From positions 1 through 6,365 of the forward strand of contig JACQVC010000193.1 of NCBI GenBank assembly GCA_016209995.1: DNA of 6,365 bases, read 5' to 3'. This stretch comes from Gemmatimonadota bacterium (lineage in GTDB: Bacteria; Gemmatimonadota; Gemmatimonadetes; Longimicrobiales; Gaopeijiaceae). Below are positions 1-6,344 of the stretch, in pieces (within the stretch, counting starts at the first letter, position 1; each line of letters begins with the position of its first letter). The translations under genes and the position numbers were made by a program. The notes below the pieces were generated by a model. That model ran no database searches. It was not told the DNA's origin and saw only the letters and a list, made by a program, of their open reading frames with translations.

Positions 1-625
1 CAGCGATGCACGTTGAGCCCCCAGACCTGCTCGGCCTGCTGCGTGAAGCGCAGCTGCGCGAACGGGATCCACATCTCCGCGGTCCAGCCCTCGTCATCGA
101 CCGTGACCCTCGCCTCCCACACCGGGTCGAACCCTCGATCCTCGCCACCCTCGCTGTCCCGGGGGTGGTAGTGGTCGAGGCGCACGCCCGAGGCCGTCAC
201 GCCAAAGCAGTACGCCGTGCGGCGATCCAGATACGTGTCCAGCGAGATGCGGATATAGTCGGCTTGCTCGACGACGTCGCGCCGGCTCATCGGCGCCTGG
301 ATCGCCTCGCGTCCGCCGCTGCTGTACATGCGCGCGCCCACGTACAGGGCCTGGTCATCGTAGATGAAGCGCACCTCCGTGCGCTCGCTCGGCCGCGCCC
401 CCTCGACCGGCTCCTTCTGCACCAGGTCCGCGATCGGCGTCGCCCACTGCCACACGTCCTCGTCCAGACGCCATCCACGCGGATGGCGTCCGTCGCTACG
501 CGCACAGCCTCCGCCTGCTTTGGGGCGTCCGTAGACGATTGCTGCGCGGCCGCAGCGGTGGCGCGAGGGGGCGCAAGCAGCGCGATCAGCAGCGCAGTGG
601 CGAACAGGTGAACGGCGAAACGCAA
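1..625 (-). pseudogene. Secreted DUF5916 / CBM9-like protein, 5' part only, frameshifted
   Basis: The N-terminus reads as a classical signal peptide: basic start, hydrophobic VHLFATALLIALLAPP, then an alanine-rich cleavage region ending near ATAAAAQQ. It runs on to AIRVDG in one frame. The next residues of the family's CBM9/DOMON-like domain (LDEDVWQWATPIADLVQKEP, then RTEVRFIYDDQALYVGARMY, RRDVVEQADYIRISLDTYLD, FDPVWEARV, GWTAEMWIPFAQLRF) are all present but one frame over. One base is therefore missing around position 470; restoring it gives the expected VDGRLDE. The second frame stays open to the left edge, where the gene is cut by the window. Family members are usually several hundred residues, with an outer-membrane-barrel-like DUF5916 region after this domain; that part is not visible. 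I chose the TTG start at 625 because GGAGG lies 6 nt upstream and it leaves a compact signal peptide; an ATG at 679 is the alternative. The frameshift may be a true mutation or a sequence error. Family assignment is from recognised motifs; substrate unknown. Confidence 0.75.
467..490. repeat. Perfect 10-bp inverted repeat with 4-nt loop at the frameshift
   Basis: GACGCCATCC (467-476), loop ACGC, GGATGGCGTC (481-490): the arms are exact reverse complements. It lies inside the coding part of the minus-strand secreted-protein gene, exactly where the reading frame changes. The frame-restoring sequence would have GACGGCCATCC in the left arm, that is, an imperfect palindrome with one bulged G. It is not a terminator: it is internal to the gene and has no T-tract. 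Confidence 0.85.
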
Positions 626-899
626 GCAAAGCCTCCGGATTAGCGACCCGAGCGCGACCGATGCGGGGCCATCCAGCATTTCGCCCCCCCGGCCGGGTCC
701 GCTCACAAAGCGTTCCCAAATAACTCCACACGCGAGTGCACGCAACTGTTGCGAGGATACCGCGTTCGCCGCCTCGGACTGCACATTGTCGGATCGGCGC
801 CGCAGACATCCGCCCTGCGGGTTCCCAACTGAGCATGTTCTGACCGACGCACGGCGCTTAGGTTTCGCCCTGCGGCACTACGGCGCGAGGAACCTGACT
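626..899. other. Divergent intergenic region between the secreted-protein gene and the Uma2 gene
   Basis: This 274-nt stretch separates two divergently transcribed genes, so it should hold both promoters. On the minus strand a poor candidate is TTGCGT (740-745), a 16-bp spacer and TTATTT (718-723). On the plus strand I see no convincing pair of promoter hexamers. A seven-base C run (684-690) stands out on the plus strand. The frame of the Uma2 gene is open back to position 786, but the extra residues look non-coding. No RNA gene or further inverted repeat was recognised here. Confidence 0.4.
632..636 (-). promoter_or_regulatory. Shine-Dalgarno GGAGG for the TTG start at 625
   Basis: Read on the minus strand, GGAGG is followed by CTTTGC (6 nt) and then TTG. 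This supports the non-ATG start. The competing ATG at 679 is preceded by a run of seven G and CGAA, which could also bind the ribosome, so the start remains a judgement. Confidence 0.5.
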
Positions 900-1472
900 A
901 TGTCGAAGCCCAAACCGGCCCCGACCCGAGCGGAGAGCCGAGCCCTCACGCTCCACGAGTTCCAGGAACTACCGGACGACGGCTACCATCGTGACGAGTT
1001 GGTGCGCGGGCGCCTGGTCCGCGAGCCACCACCCAATGACGAACACGGGTGGCTGGCCGTCAGGCTTGCACGCTTCCTCTCGGAGTTCGTTGAAGAGCAC
1101 GACCTCGGGATCGTCATGGCGGAAACCGGGTTCGTGCTAACGAGGGAGCCGCCGACCGTGCGCGCTCCCGACCTGGCCGTGGTCCGTCGTCCGCGCGCGA
1201 AACAGTTTGCCCGCTCGTACATCGAGGGCGCGCCCGACCTCGCCGTAGAGATCCTCTCACCATCCAACACGGCCCCCGCGATGCAGGAGAAGGTTCGCGA
1301 CTACTTGGAGGAAGGGGCCAAAATGGTGTGGGTCGTCGATCCCGGACCGAGAACCGTGTCCGTCCATCGATCGGGACAAGAGGTCCAGACGCTGAGAATT
1401 GGCGACGATCTGGACGGCGGTGCGGTGCTCCCGGGTTTCAGACTCCCTCTCGCCAAGCTCTTCGCGTACTGA
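900..1472 (+). CDS. Uma2 family (DUF820) PD-(D/E)XK nuclease-fold protein
   Basis: A 190-residue protein, the usual length for the Uma2 family, which is predicted to have a restriction-endonuclease-like fold and whose biological role is not established. Family signatures occur in order: the early ELVRGRLV block (E33), RAPDLAVV (D91), PDLAVEILSPSN (E117) and the helix with K131 in EKVRDYLEEGAKMVWVVDP, then the C-terminal strand region ending in LPGFRLPLAKLF. D91, E117 and K131 are the expected metal-binding and catalytic positions, so the fold looks intact. The ATG at 900 was chosen because GCGAGG (885-890) sits 9 nt upstream and family similarity begins soon after; the open frame reaches upstream to 786 without recognisable homology. 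It stands alone, with no transposase, methylase or toxin-antitoxin partner beside it. By hand count its third codon positions are somewhat richer in A/T (about one in five) than those of the aminotransferase downstream (about one in eight), weakly hinting at a separate origin. Family assignment is firm, function is not. Confidence 0.9.
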   Translation: MSKPKPAPTRAESRALTLHEFQELPDDGYHRDELVRGRLVREPPPNDEHGWLAVRLARFLSEFVEEHDLGIVMAETGFVLTREPPTVRAPDLAVVRRPRAKQFARSYIEGAPDLAVEILSPSNTAPAMQEKVRDYLEEGAKMVWVVDPGPRTVSVHRSGQEVQTLRIGDDLDGGAVLPGFRLPLAKLFAY

Positions 1473-1601
1473 CGTCGGCCCCAACGAGTGCTTCCGCAGG
1501 GTGCCGGGCGATTCTGAGGTTTCGCCGAGCTGCTGCGCCCGGCGAGCTGACCGCACATCCTGACTGCTTCTTCAATTTCGCCACACCCAGCCCCGCTGCG
1601 G

Positions 1602-1631
1602 TTGCCAGCCGTGCCGCTCGCGTCGTAGCAT
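1602..1631 (+). promoter_or_regulatory. Candidate sigma-70-like promoter for the aminotransferase block
   Basis: TTGCCA (1602-1607), an 18-bp spacer and TAGCAT (1626-1631) match the consensus hexamers at 5/6 and 4/6 positions. They lie about 50 nt before the aminotransferase start, after the Uma2 stop. The location suits a promoter for the three-gene block. In a GC-rich genome from an unknown lineage such matches arise by chance, so confidence is low. Confidence 0.3.
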
Positions 1632-1681
1632 AGCCCTCCGAGGTCGGAGCCGGCGAGGCCGGGTTAATTGCGGAGAACTAC

Positions 1682-3055
1682 ATGGACACCAGCGAATTCA
1701 GCGGTCGTCACACCTACGGCACCTGGAGAAAGCAGGCGGGCTTTCGCCCGCTGCACATCGTCGCTGCGGAGGGCTGCCGCTTCACGGACGCGTCGGGCAA
1801 GAGCTACCTCGATTTCTCGAGCCAGCTCATATGCAGCAACCTCGGTCACAAGAATCAGGCGGTGATCGACGCGATCTGCGAGCAGGCCAAGCGGCTGCCC
1901 TACGTCACACCCGGCTTCACGACGGATGCGCGCATCGAGGCGACGCGCGCGCTGCTCGAGGTCGTGCCGAAGGGCATCGAGAAGTTCTTCTACTCGACCA
2001 GTGGTACGGAGGCGAACGAGGCGGCCGTCAAGATCGCGCGGCTGTACACCGGCAAGCACAAGATCATCAGCCGCTACAAGTCGTACCACGGGGCGACGGC
2101 GGCGGCCATCTCGATGACGGGCGACCCGCGGCGCTGGCTCGTCGAGCCGGCCGGCACGCTGCACGGCGTAGTTTTCGGCCCGGACTGCGACTGCTACCGC
2201 TGTCCGCTGGGTCGCGAGCCGACATCGTGCGGGATCGCGTGCGCCGACTACGTGGACTACATGATCAAGCACGAGGGCAATGTGGCGGCCGTGATCGTCG
2301 AGCCGATCGTGGGCACGAACGGAGTGCTGGTGCCCACGGACGACTACCTGCCCAAGCTGCGCGAGATCACGCGCAAGCACGGCGTACTGCTGATCATCGA
2401 TGAGGTCATGTCCGGGTGGGGCCGGACCGGCGCGTGGTTCGCGTGCCAGCACTGGGGCATCGAGCCCGACATCCTGACGACGGCCAAGGGGGTGACGGCG
2501 GCGTACGCGCCGCTGGGCGTAACGGGCACGACGCGTGCGATCGCCGACTACTTCGAGGAGCACATGTTCGCGCACGGACACACGTACGAAGCGCATCCGC
2601 TGGTGCTCGCGCCGGTCGCCGCGGCCATCCGTGAGTACAAGCGGCTCGACCTGATCGAGCGGGCGAAAGCGATGGGCGAGAAGCTGGGCGAGAAGCTGCG
2701 CGGGCTGGCTATGCGCCATCCGTCGGTCGGCGATGTACGCGGCAAGGGCTTGTTCTGGGCGCTGGACTTCACGCGCGACCGCGCCACGCGCGAGCCGTTG
2801 AACACGGTGGGCGACAAGATGGCGGGCAAACCGATCGTGGTGGACGCCGTGACGCGCGACCTGCTGTCCCGGGGTGTCTACGTGATGGGCTGGATCAATC
2901 ACCTGATCATCGCGCCGCCGCTGATCGTGACGGAAGCGGAGCTGGACGAGGGCGTGGCCGCGCTCGACGCGGCGTTGGGGATCGCCGATGCGGAGGTGCG
3001 AAACGTGTCGGGGCAGGCGGTGAGAGCGGCCTCGGCGGCCCCCGCTGGTCGCTAG
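1682..3055 (+). CDS. PLP-dependent class-III aminotransferase (taurine/omega-amino acid:pyruvate type)
   Basis: A full-length 457-residue cytoplasmic enzyme of PLP fold type I, expected to move an amino group from an amine or omega-amino acid to a keto acid such as pyruvate. Visible motifs: the phosphate-binding SGTEANEAAVK (107-117), the PLP-stacking YHG (135-137), EPIVGTNG with E207, IIDEVMSGWGRTG with D240 (pyridine nitrogen contact), TTAKG with the Schiff-base K269, and HGHTYEAHP (298-306) with the threonine that contacts phosphate across the dimer. The N-terminal DFSSQLICSNLGH and the VGDVRGKGLFWAL block near 350-361 resemble the group annotated as taurine:pyruvate or aspartate-family aminotransferases; the exact substrate cannot be read from sequence. 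Five cysteines cluster at 169, 171, 174, 183 and 187 (CYRCP...CG...C), as I recall from many relatives. The ATG follows CGGAGAA (1671-1677) at good distance. The flavoprotein gene starts 24 nt after its stop, so the two are probably co-transcribed. About 20 C-terminal residues after 436 are alanine-rich and probably variable. Confidence 0.9.
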   Translation: MDTSEFSGRHTYGTWRKQAGFRPLHIVAAEGCRFTDASGKSYLDFSSQLICSNLGHKNQAVIDAICEQAKRLPYVTPGFTTDARIEATRALLEVVPKGIEKFFYSTSGTEANEAAVKIARLYTGKHKIISRYKSYHGATAAAISMTGDPRRWLVEPAGTLHGVVFGPDCDCYRCPLGREPTSCGIACADYVDYMIKHEGNVAAVIVEPIVGTNGVLVPTDDYLPKLREITRKHGVLLIIDEVMSGWGRTGAWFACQHWGIEPDILTTAKGVTAAYAPLGVTGTTRAIADYFEEHMFAHGHTYEAHPLVLAPVAAAIREYKRLDLIERAKAMGEKLGEKLRGLAMRHPSVGDVRGKGLFWALDFTRDRATREPLNTVGDKMAGKPIVVDAVTRDLLSRGVYVMGWINHLIIAPPLIVTEAELDEGVAALDAALGIADAEVRNVSGQAVRAASAAPAGR

Positions 3056-3079
3056 GTCTCCAGAGTCCTTTGCACTACT

Positions 3080-4234
3080 GTGGCTGATCGCATCCTGATC
3101 CTCGGCGGCGGATTCGGCGGCATCGCAACCGCCATCGAGCTGCGCGGCCTGCTCGGTTCTGAAGCAGAGATCACGATCGTGGACCGTCGCGACTCGTTCT
3201 TCATGGGCTTGCGGAAGTTGTGGGTTCTCGTCGGGCTCGGCACGATCGCGGAGGGCACCCGCCGGATCGGCGCGCTTTCCTCTCGCGGCATCCGGGTCAT
3301 CCAGACCGAGGTCCGGCGCATCGACCCACACGCTCGCCGGGTGGAGACGGACGCCGACGCTTTCGCGGCAGACTATCTGGTCGTCGCGCTGGGGGCCGAG
3401 CCGCGGCCGGACCTGGTCCCCGGCCTCGTGGGCCAGGCGGGCGCGTTCGACCTCTATGATGTGACTCCCGTCACCGCAGCGGCTCCGCGGATCAAGGCTC
3501 TCGAGCGCGGGCGAGTCGTAATCTGCATCGCCGGGCTGCCGTACAAATGTCCGCCGGCTCCCTACGAGGCCGCCCTGCTGCTGCACGAGCACTTTCGTTC
3601 GCGCGGCGTGCGGGATGCCATCGGCATGACGCTGACCACGGTTCAGCCCACGCTGCTGCCGAACGCCGGACCCGAGGGCGCGCGCTGGATGGGTGAGGAG
3701 CTGACGCGGCGAGGCATCGCATACGAGACCGGTCGGAAGGTCGTGCGCCTCGAGCCCGAGCGCATCGTCTACGAGAATGGCGACCTCGCCTACGACGTGG
3801 CGCTGGTGGTGCCACCTCACCGCCCGCCCGCCGTCGTGAAGCAGAGCGGGCTGACCGGCGAGGGCGACTGGATCGTGCCCGACCCGGCGACGCTGGCCAC
3901 GAGCTGGCCGTGCGTCTACGCGATCGGCGACGTGATCCACGTGGCGCTCGCGAACCAGATGCCGCTTCCGAAGGCCGGGCTCTTCGCGGAAGCCCACGGC
4001 CGCAGGGTCGCGGCCGCGATCGCCGCCGAGATCCAGGGTCAGCCGCAGCCGCCGGCTTTCGACGGCCGCGGCGCCTGTTTCCTCGAGATGGGAGCCGGGC
4101 AGGCGGCGCTGGTGCAGGGCGACTTCTACGCGCGCCCGCAGCCGGCGGTCAAGATCGCACCGCCATCGCCCGAGACCATGGAAGAGAAGCGACGCTTCGA
4201 GGCGGAGCGCCTGCGCCGCTGGTTCGGGCAGTAG
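3080..4234 (+). CDS. FAD-dependent oxidoreductase, sulfide:quinone reductase / flavocytochrome-c sulfide dehydrogenase-like
   Basis: A 384-residue flavoprotein of the two-dinucleotide-binding-domain superfamily. The FAD Rossmann motif ILGGGFGG lies at residues 7-14, followed by an acidic strand end at D35. LVVALGAEP (100-108) is the second typical strand, and VYAIGDVIHV (279-288) carries the FAD-ribityl aspartate D284. KCPPAPYE (156-163) matches the redox-cysteine block of flavocytochrome-c sulfide dehydrogenase and SQR, and GACFLEMG (331-338) supplies the second cysteine, so C157 and C333 are both in place for a disulfide next to the flavin. There is no signal peptide, so it should be cytoplasmic, unlike exported flavocytochrome c. 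The C-terminus is a charged helix ending RRWFGQ, which might touch the membrane. The GTG start is forced by closeness to the FAD motif; I see no good Shine-Dalgarno, and translation may depend on the aminotransferase gene 24 nt upstream. The electron donor may be a sulfur compound or something else; an NDH-2-like role is less likely given the cysteines. Confidence 0.82.
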   Translation: MADRILILGGGFGGIATAIELRGLLGSEAEITIVDRRDSFFMGLRKLWVLVGLGTIAEGTRRIGALSSRGIRVIQTEVRRIDPHARRVETDADAFAADYLVVALGAEPRPDLVPGLVGQAGAFDLYDVTPVTAAAPRIKALERGRVVICIAGLPYKCPPAPYEAALLLHEHFRSRGVRDAIGMTLTTVQPTLLPNAGPEGARWMGEELTRRGIAYETGRKVVRLEPERIVYENGDLAYDVALVVPPHRPPAVVKQSGLTGEGDWIVPDPATLATSWPCVYAIGDVIHVALANQMPLPKAGLFAEAHGRRVAAAIAAEIQGQPQPPAFDGRGACFLEMGAGQAALVQGDFYARPQPAVKIAPPSPETMEEKRRFEAERLRRWFGQ

Positions 4235-4242
4235 CTGTGCCA

Positions 4243-4248
4243 TATACT
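4243..4248 (+). promoter_or_regulatory. Isolated -10-like TATACT before the GGT-like gene
   Basis: TATACT matches the -10 consensus at 5/6 and lies just after the flavoprotein stop, about 60 nt before the next start, in a less GC-rich patch. No good -35 hexamer is found at 16-18 bp upstream. It may give the GGT-like gene its own promoter within the block. Confidence 0.22.
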
Positions 4249-4299
4249 CCCGCAAGCCTTGTGATCAGCCATGCCTGCCGGATCTCAGGCAATTCCATC

Positions 4300-4306
4300 A
4301 AGGAGG
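4300..4306 (+). promoter_or_regulatory. Strong Shine-Dalgarno AAGGAGG for the GGT-like gene
   Basis: AAGGAGG is an essentially perfect anti-16S match, 4 nt before the ATG at 4311. It is the strongest ribosome site in the window. It fixes this start and suggests the exported protein is translated independently of the gene upstream. Confidence 0.8.
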
Positions 4307-4310
4307 CGAT

Positions 4311-6182
4311 ATGCGAGCCTTCCTCGCCGCGGTTCTGATCGGGGCCGCCCTGCTGATGTATCCCCCGCATGACGTTCACGCGCAGCGCACGGCGAAGCCG
4401 GTCCTGCACGGCAGCCACTGGATGGCCTTCACCGGGAAGCCTCTCGGCGCGACGGCCGGCGCGATGACGTTCCAGAAGGGCGGCAACGCGGTGGACGCGG
4501 CGGCCGCGATGCTGGCGGCCGTGGCGACGATGTGGGACGTGCTCTCGTGGGGCGGCGAGACGCAGGCGCTGATCTACAATCCCCAGACCGGCAAGGTGAT
4601 CGGCATCAACGCTGCCGGGATCGCGCCCACGGGCGCGACGCCCGAGTTCTACCGCTCCAAAGGCATGAAGTATCCGCCGAGCGAGGGTCCGCTGGCCGCG
4701 ATCACGCCCGGCACGCCGGGCGGCCTTTTGCTCATGCTCGCCGAGTTCGGCCGACTGTCGCTGGCCCAGGTGCTCGAGCCGGCCATCCAGATGGCGGACG
4801 GCTATCCGATCGAAGAACAGACGGCCCGCAGCATCGAGAACAACAAGGATGCGCTCAAGCAATGGCGGTATTCCCGCGAGGTGATGCTGCCGCACCAGGG
4901 CGAGGAGTGGGAGGCGCCGCGGCCGGGCGAGATCTTCCGGCAGCCCGACCTGGCCGCCACGCTGCGCAAGCTCGTGGAGGCGGAGAAGCAGGCGCTCGCG
5001 GCGGGCAAGAGCCGCAAGGAAGCCATCTACGCGGCGTACGACCGCTTCTACAAGGGCGACATCGCCCAGGAGTTCGTGCGCGGCAACCGCGAGATGGGCG
5101 GGCTCATCACGATGCAGGACCTGGCCACCTGGAAGCCGCTCATCGAGGAGCCGGTCAAGACCACGTACAAGGGGATCGAGGTCTACAAGCTGAACACGTG
5201 GACGCAGGGGCCAGTGCTCCTGCAGGCCCTGAACATCCTGGAGAACGTGGACCTGAAGTCGATGGGCTACAACAGCGCGCGCTACATCCACACGCTGTAC
5301 CAGGCGATGAATCTGGCGTTCGCGGATCGCGATTTCTACTACGGCGATCCGTACCTCCCGCCCGTCGAGCCGATCCAGGGTCTGCTCTCGAAGGAATACG
5401 CCAAGACGCGGTTCCAGCAGATCAACTGGGAGCGCAACGATCCGAACGTGCGGCCGGGCGATCCGTACCCGTTCCAGGGCGGCACCAACCCGTTCCGCCA
5501 CCTGCTGGAACAGTGGGGCAAGCCGTCCGTCACGTCGCAGCAGGGTCGTGATGCGCAGGCGCAGGCCGAGGCGAACGCGGAGTTCGACCAGAGCTTCAGG
5601 GCCGGGACGACCTCGATCCAGGCGGCTGATGCCGAAGGCTGGGTGGTGTCCGTCACGCCGAGCGGCGCCTGGATCCCCGCCGTCATCGCCGGCCGCACGG
5701 GCGTGGGCATGAGCCAGCGCGCGCAGCAGTTTGTGACGGACGAAGCCGATAACCCGTTCAACGTGATCCGGCCGGGTCAGCGGCCGCGCGTTACGCTCAC
5801 GCCGAGCCTGGCGCTCAAGGACGGGAAGCCGTTTCTGTCGTCGGCAGTCCAGGGCGGAGACACGCAGGACCAGAACCTGCTCCAGTTCTTCCTGAACGCG
5901 GTCGAGTTCGGGATGAATGTGCAGGAAGCGGCCGAGGCGGCGAACATCACGAGCTACCAGATGCGCAGCTCGTTCGGCGAGCACGACTCGCGCCCAGGGC
6001 GGCTGACGCTGAACGAATCGGTGCCGGGCTGGGTGCGCCAGGATCTCCAGCGCATGGGCTACTCATTGGAGCTCGCGCGCTCCACGTCCGGTCCGCTGAA
6101 CGGCATCTTCTTCGACTGGCGTCACGGCACGTTCTGGGGTGGGTCGAGCACGGACGGCGAGGATTACGGGATTGCCTGGTGA
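4311..6182 (+). CDS. Exported gamma-glutamyltransferase-family Ntn-hydrolase, atypical active site
   Basis: A 623-residue protein with a signal peptide (MRAFLAAVLIGAALLM, likely cleavage after VHA at 24), so it should act in the periplasm or outside. GGT-family landmarks: GGNAVDAAAAMLA (58-70), ITPGTPGGLLLML (131-143) with ADGYPI, the mid-domain FADRDFYYGDP (337-347), and the small-subunit region beginning near GTTSIQAADAEGWVVSVTP. T433 aligns with the self-cleaving nucleophile threonine, predicting a large chain of about 43 kDa and a small chain of about 20 kDa. Later come RVTLTPSLALKDGKP, the VQGGD oxyanion region (G515, G516) and FGMNVQEAAEAAN. Differences from classical GGT: the nucleophile is followed by TS instead of TH; the FRETAP segment that carries the glutamate-binding arginine reads NAAGIAP; and the serine pair before the oxyanion loop is Val-Thr. 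It may therefore be an acylase or peptidase of this fold rather than a true glutathione hydrolase. It is somewhat longer than typical members, partly through a Gln/Ala-rich linker (409-425) before the cleavage site. Confidence 0.85.
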   Translation: MRAFLAAVLIGAALLMYPPHDVHAQRTAKPVLHGSHWMAFTGKPLGATAGAMTFQKGGNAVDAAAAMLAAVATMWDVLSWGGETQALIYNPQTGKVIGINAAGIAPTGATPEFYRSKGMKYPPSEGPLAAITPGTPGGLLLMLAEFGRLSLAQVLEPAIQMADGYPIEEQTARSIENNKDALKQWRYSREVMLPHQGEEWEAPRPGEIFRQPDLAATLRKLVEAEKQALAAGKSRKEAIYAAYDRFYKGDIAQEFVRGNREMGGLITMQDLATWKPLIEEPVKTTYKGIEVYKLNTWTQGPVLLQALNILENVDLKSMGYNSARYIHTLYQAMNLAFADRDFYYGDPYLPPVEPIQGLLSKEYAKTRFQQINWERNDPNVRPGDPYPFQGGTNPFRHLLEQWGKPSVTSQQGRDAQAQAEANAEFDQSFRAGTTSIQAADAEGWVVSVTPSGAWIPAVIAGRTGVGMSQRAQQFVTDEADNPFNVIRPGQRPRVTLTPSLALKDGKPFLSSAVQGGDTQDQNLLQFFLNAVEFGMNVQEAAEAANITSYQMRSSFGEHDSRPGRLTLNESVPGWVRQDLQRMGYSLELARSTSGPLNGIFFDWRHGTFWGGSSTDGEDYGIAW

Positions 6183-6200
6183 CGGCGCCATCGTCTTGCA

Positions 6201-6234
6201 AGCGGCCCTGCCGAAGGTGATCAGCAGGGCCGCT
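6201..6234 (+). terminator. GC-rich hairpin terminator after the GGT-like gene
   Basis: AGCGGCCCTGC (6201-6211) and GCAGGGCCGCT (6224-6234) form a perfect 11-bp stem with a 12-nt loop, starting 18 nt after the stop codon. The following bases (CGTCTCCG) are pyrimidine-rich but lack a real T-tract, so it is either an inefficient intrinsic terminator or a 3'-end stabilising hairpin. Its place at the end of the three-gene block supports a transcript end. Confidence 0.65.
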
Positions 6235-6258
6235 CGTCTCCGCTACGCTCCACCTTAC

Positions 6259-6298
6259 TTGCCTTGCCGCCGAGCCGTACTGTATAGTTGGTATAGTT
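6259..6298 (+). promoter_or_regulatory. Candidate promoter with tandem GTATAGTT repeats
   Basis: TTGCCT (6259-6264), an 18-bp spacer and TATAGT (6283-6288, 5/6 match to the -10 box) form a plausible promoter downstream of the hairpin. GTATAGTT occurs twice (6282-6289 and 6291-6298) with a 9-bp period, giving two overlapping -10-like boxes or a short operator. It would drive a gene entering the right edge. Confidence 0.35.
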
Positions 6299-6344
6299 CG
6301 TCCAGGACCCGATCAGATCGCGCGGTCCGGAAAGGCTGGCATCC

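Noticed and set aside
6..611. Plus-strand open frame at the left edge
   Set aside because: The minus strand in this stretch encodes the recognisable CBM9-like domain; the plus frame is compositionally biased and crosses the signal-peptide region.
786..899. Upstream extension of the Uma2 gene by 38 codons
   Set aside because: The added residues show no family similarity and the ATG at 900 has a suitable ribosome site.
1503..1543. GCCGGGCG / CGCCCGGC inverted repeat after the Uma2 stop, considered as a terminator
   Set aside because: Only 8 bp of stem with a 25-nt loop and no T-tract; such GC arms are easily found by chance at this base composition.
1664..4255. 863-codon open frame on the minus strand opposite the aminotransferase and flavoprotein genes
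   Set aside because: Product is rich in Arg, His, Asp and Leu with no recognisable motif, and it spans two well-recognised genes and their gap. Such antisense frames are expected in GC-rich DNA with G/C at third codon positions.
4149..5984. 611-codon open frame on the minus strand opposite the GGT-like gene
   Set aside because: Same reasoning: low-complexity Arg/Leu/Ala composition, no ribosome site of note, and the opposite strand encodes a clear family protein with signal peptide and strong Shine-Dalgarno.
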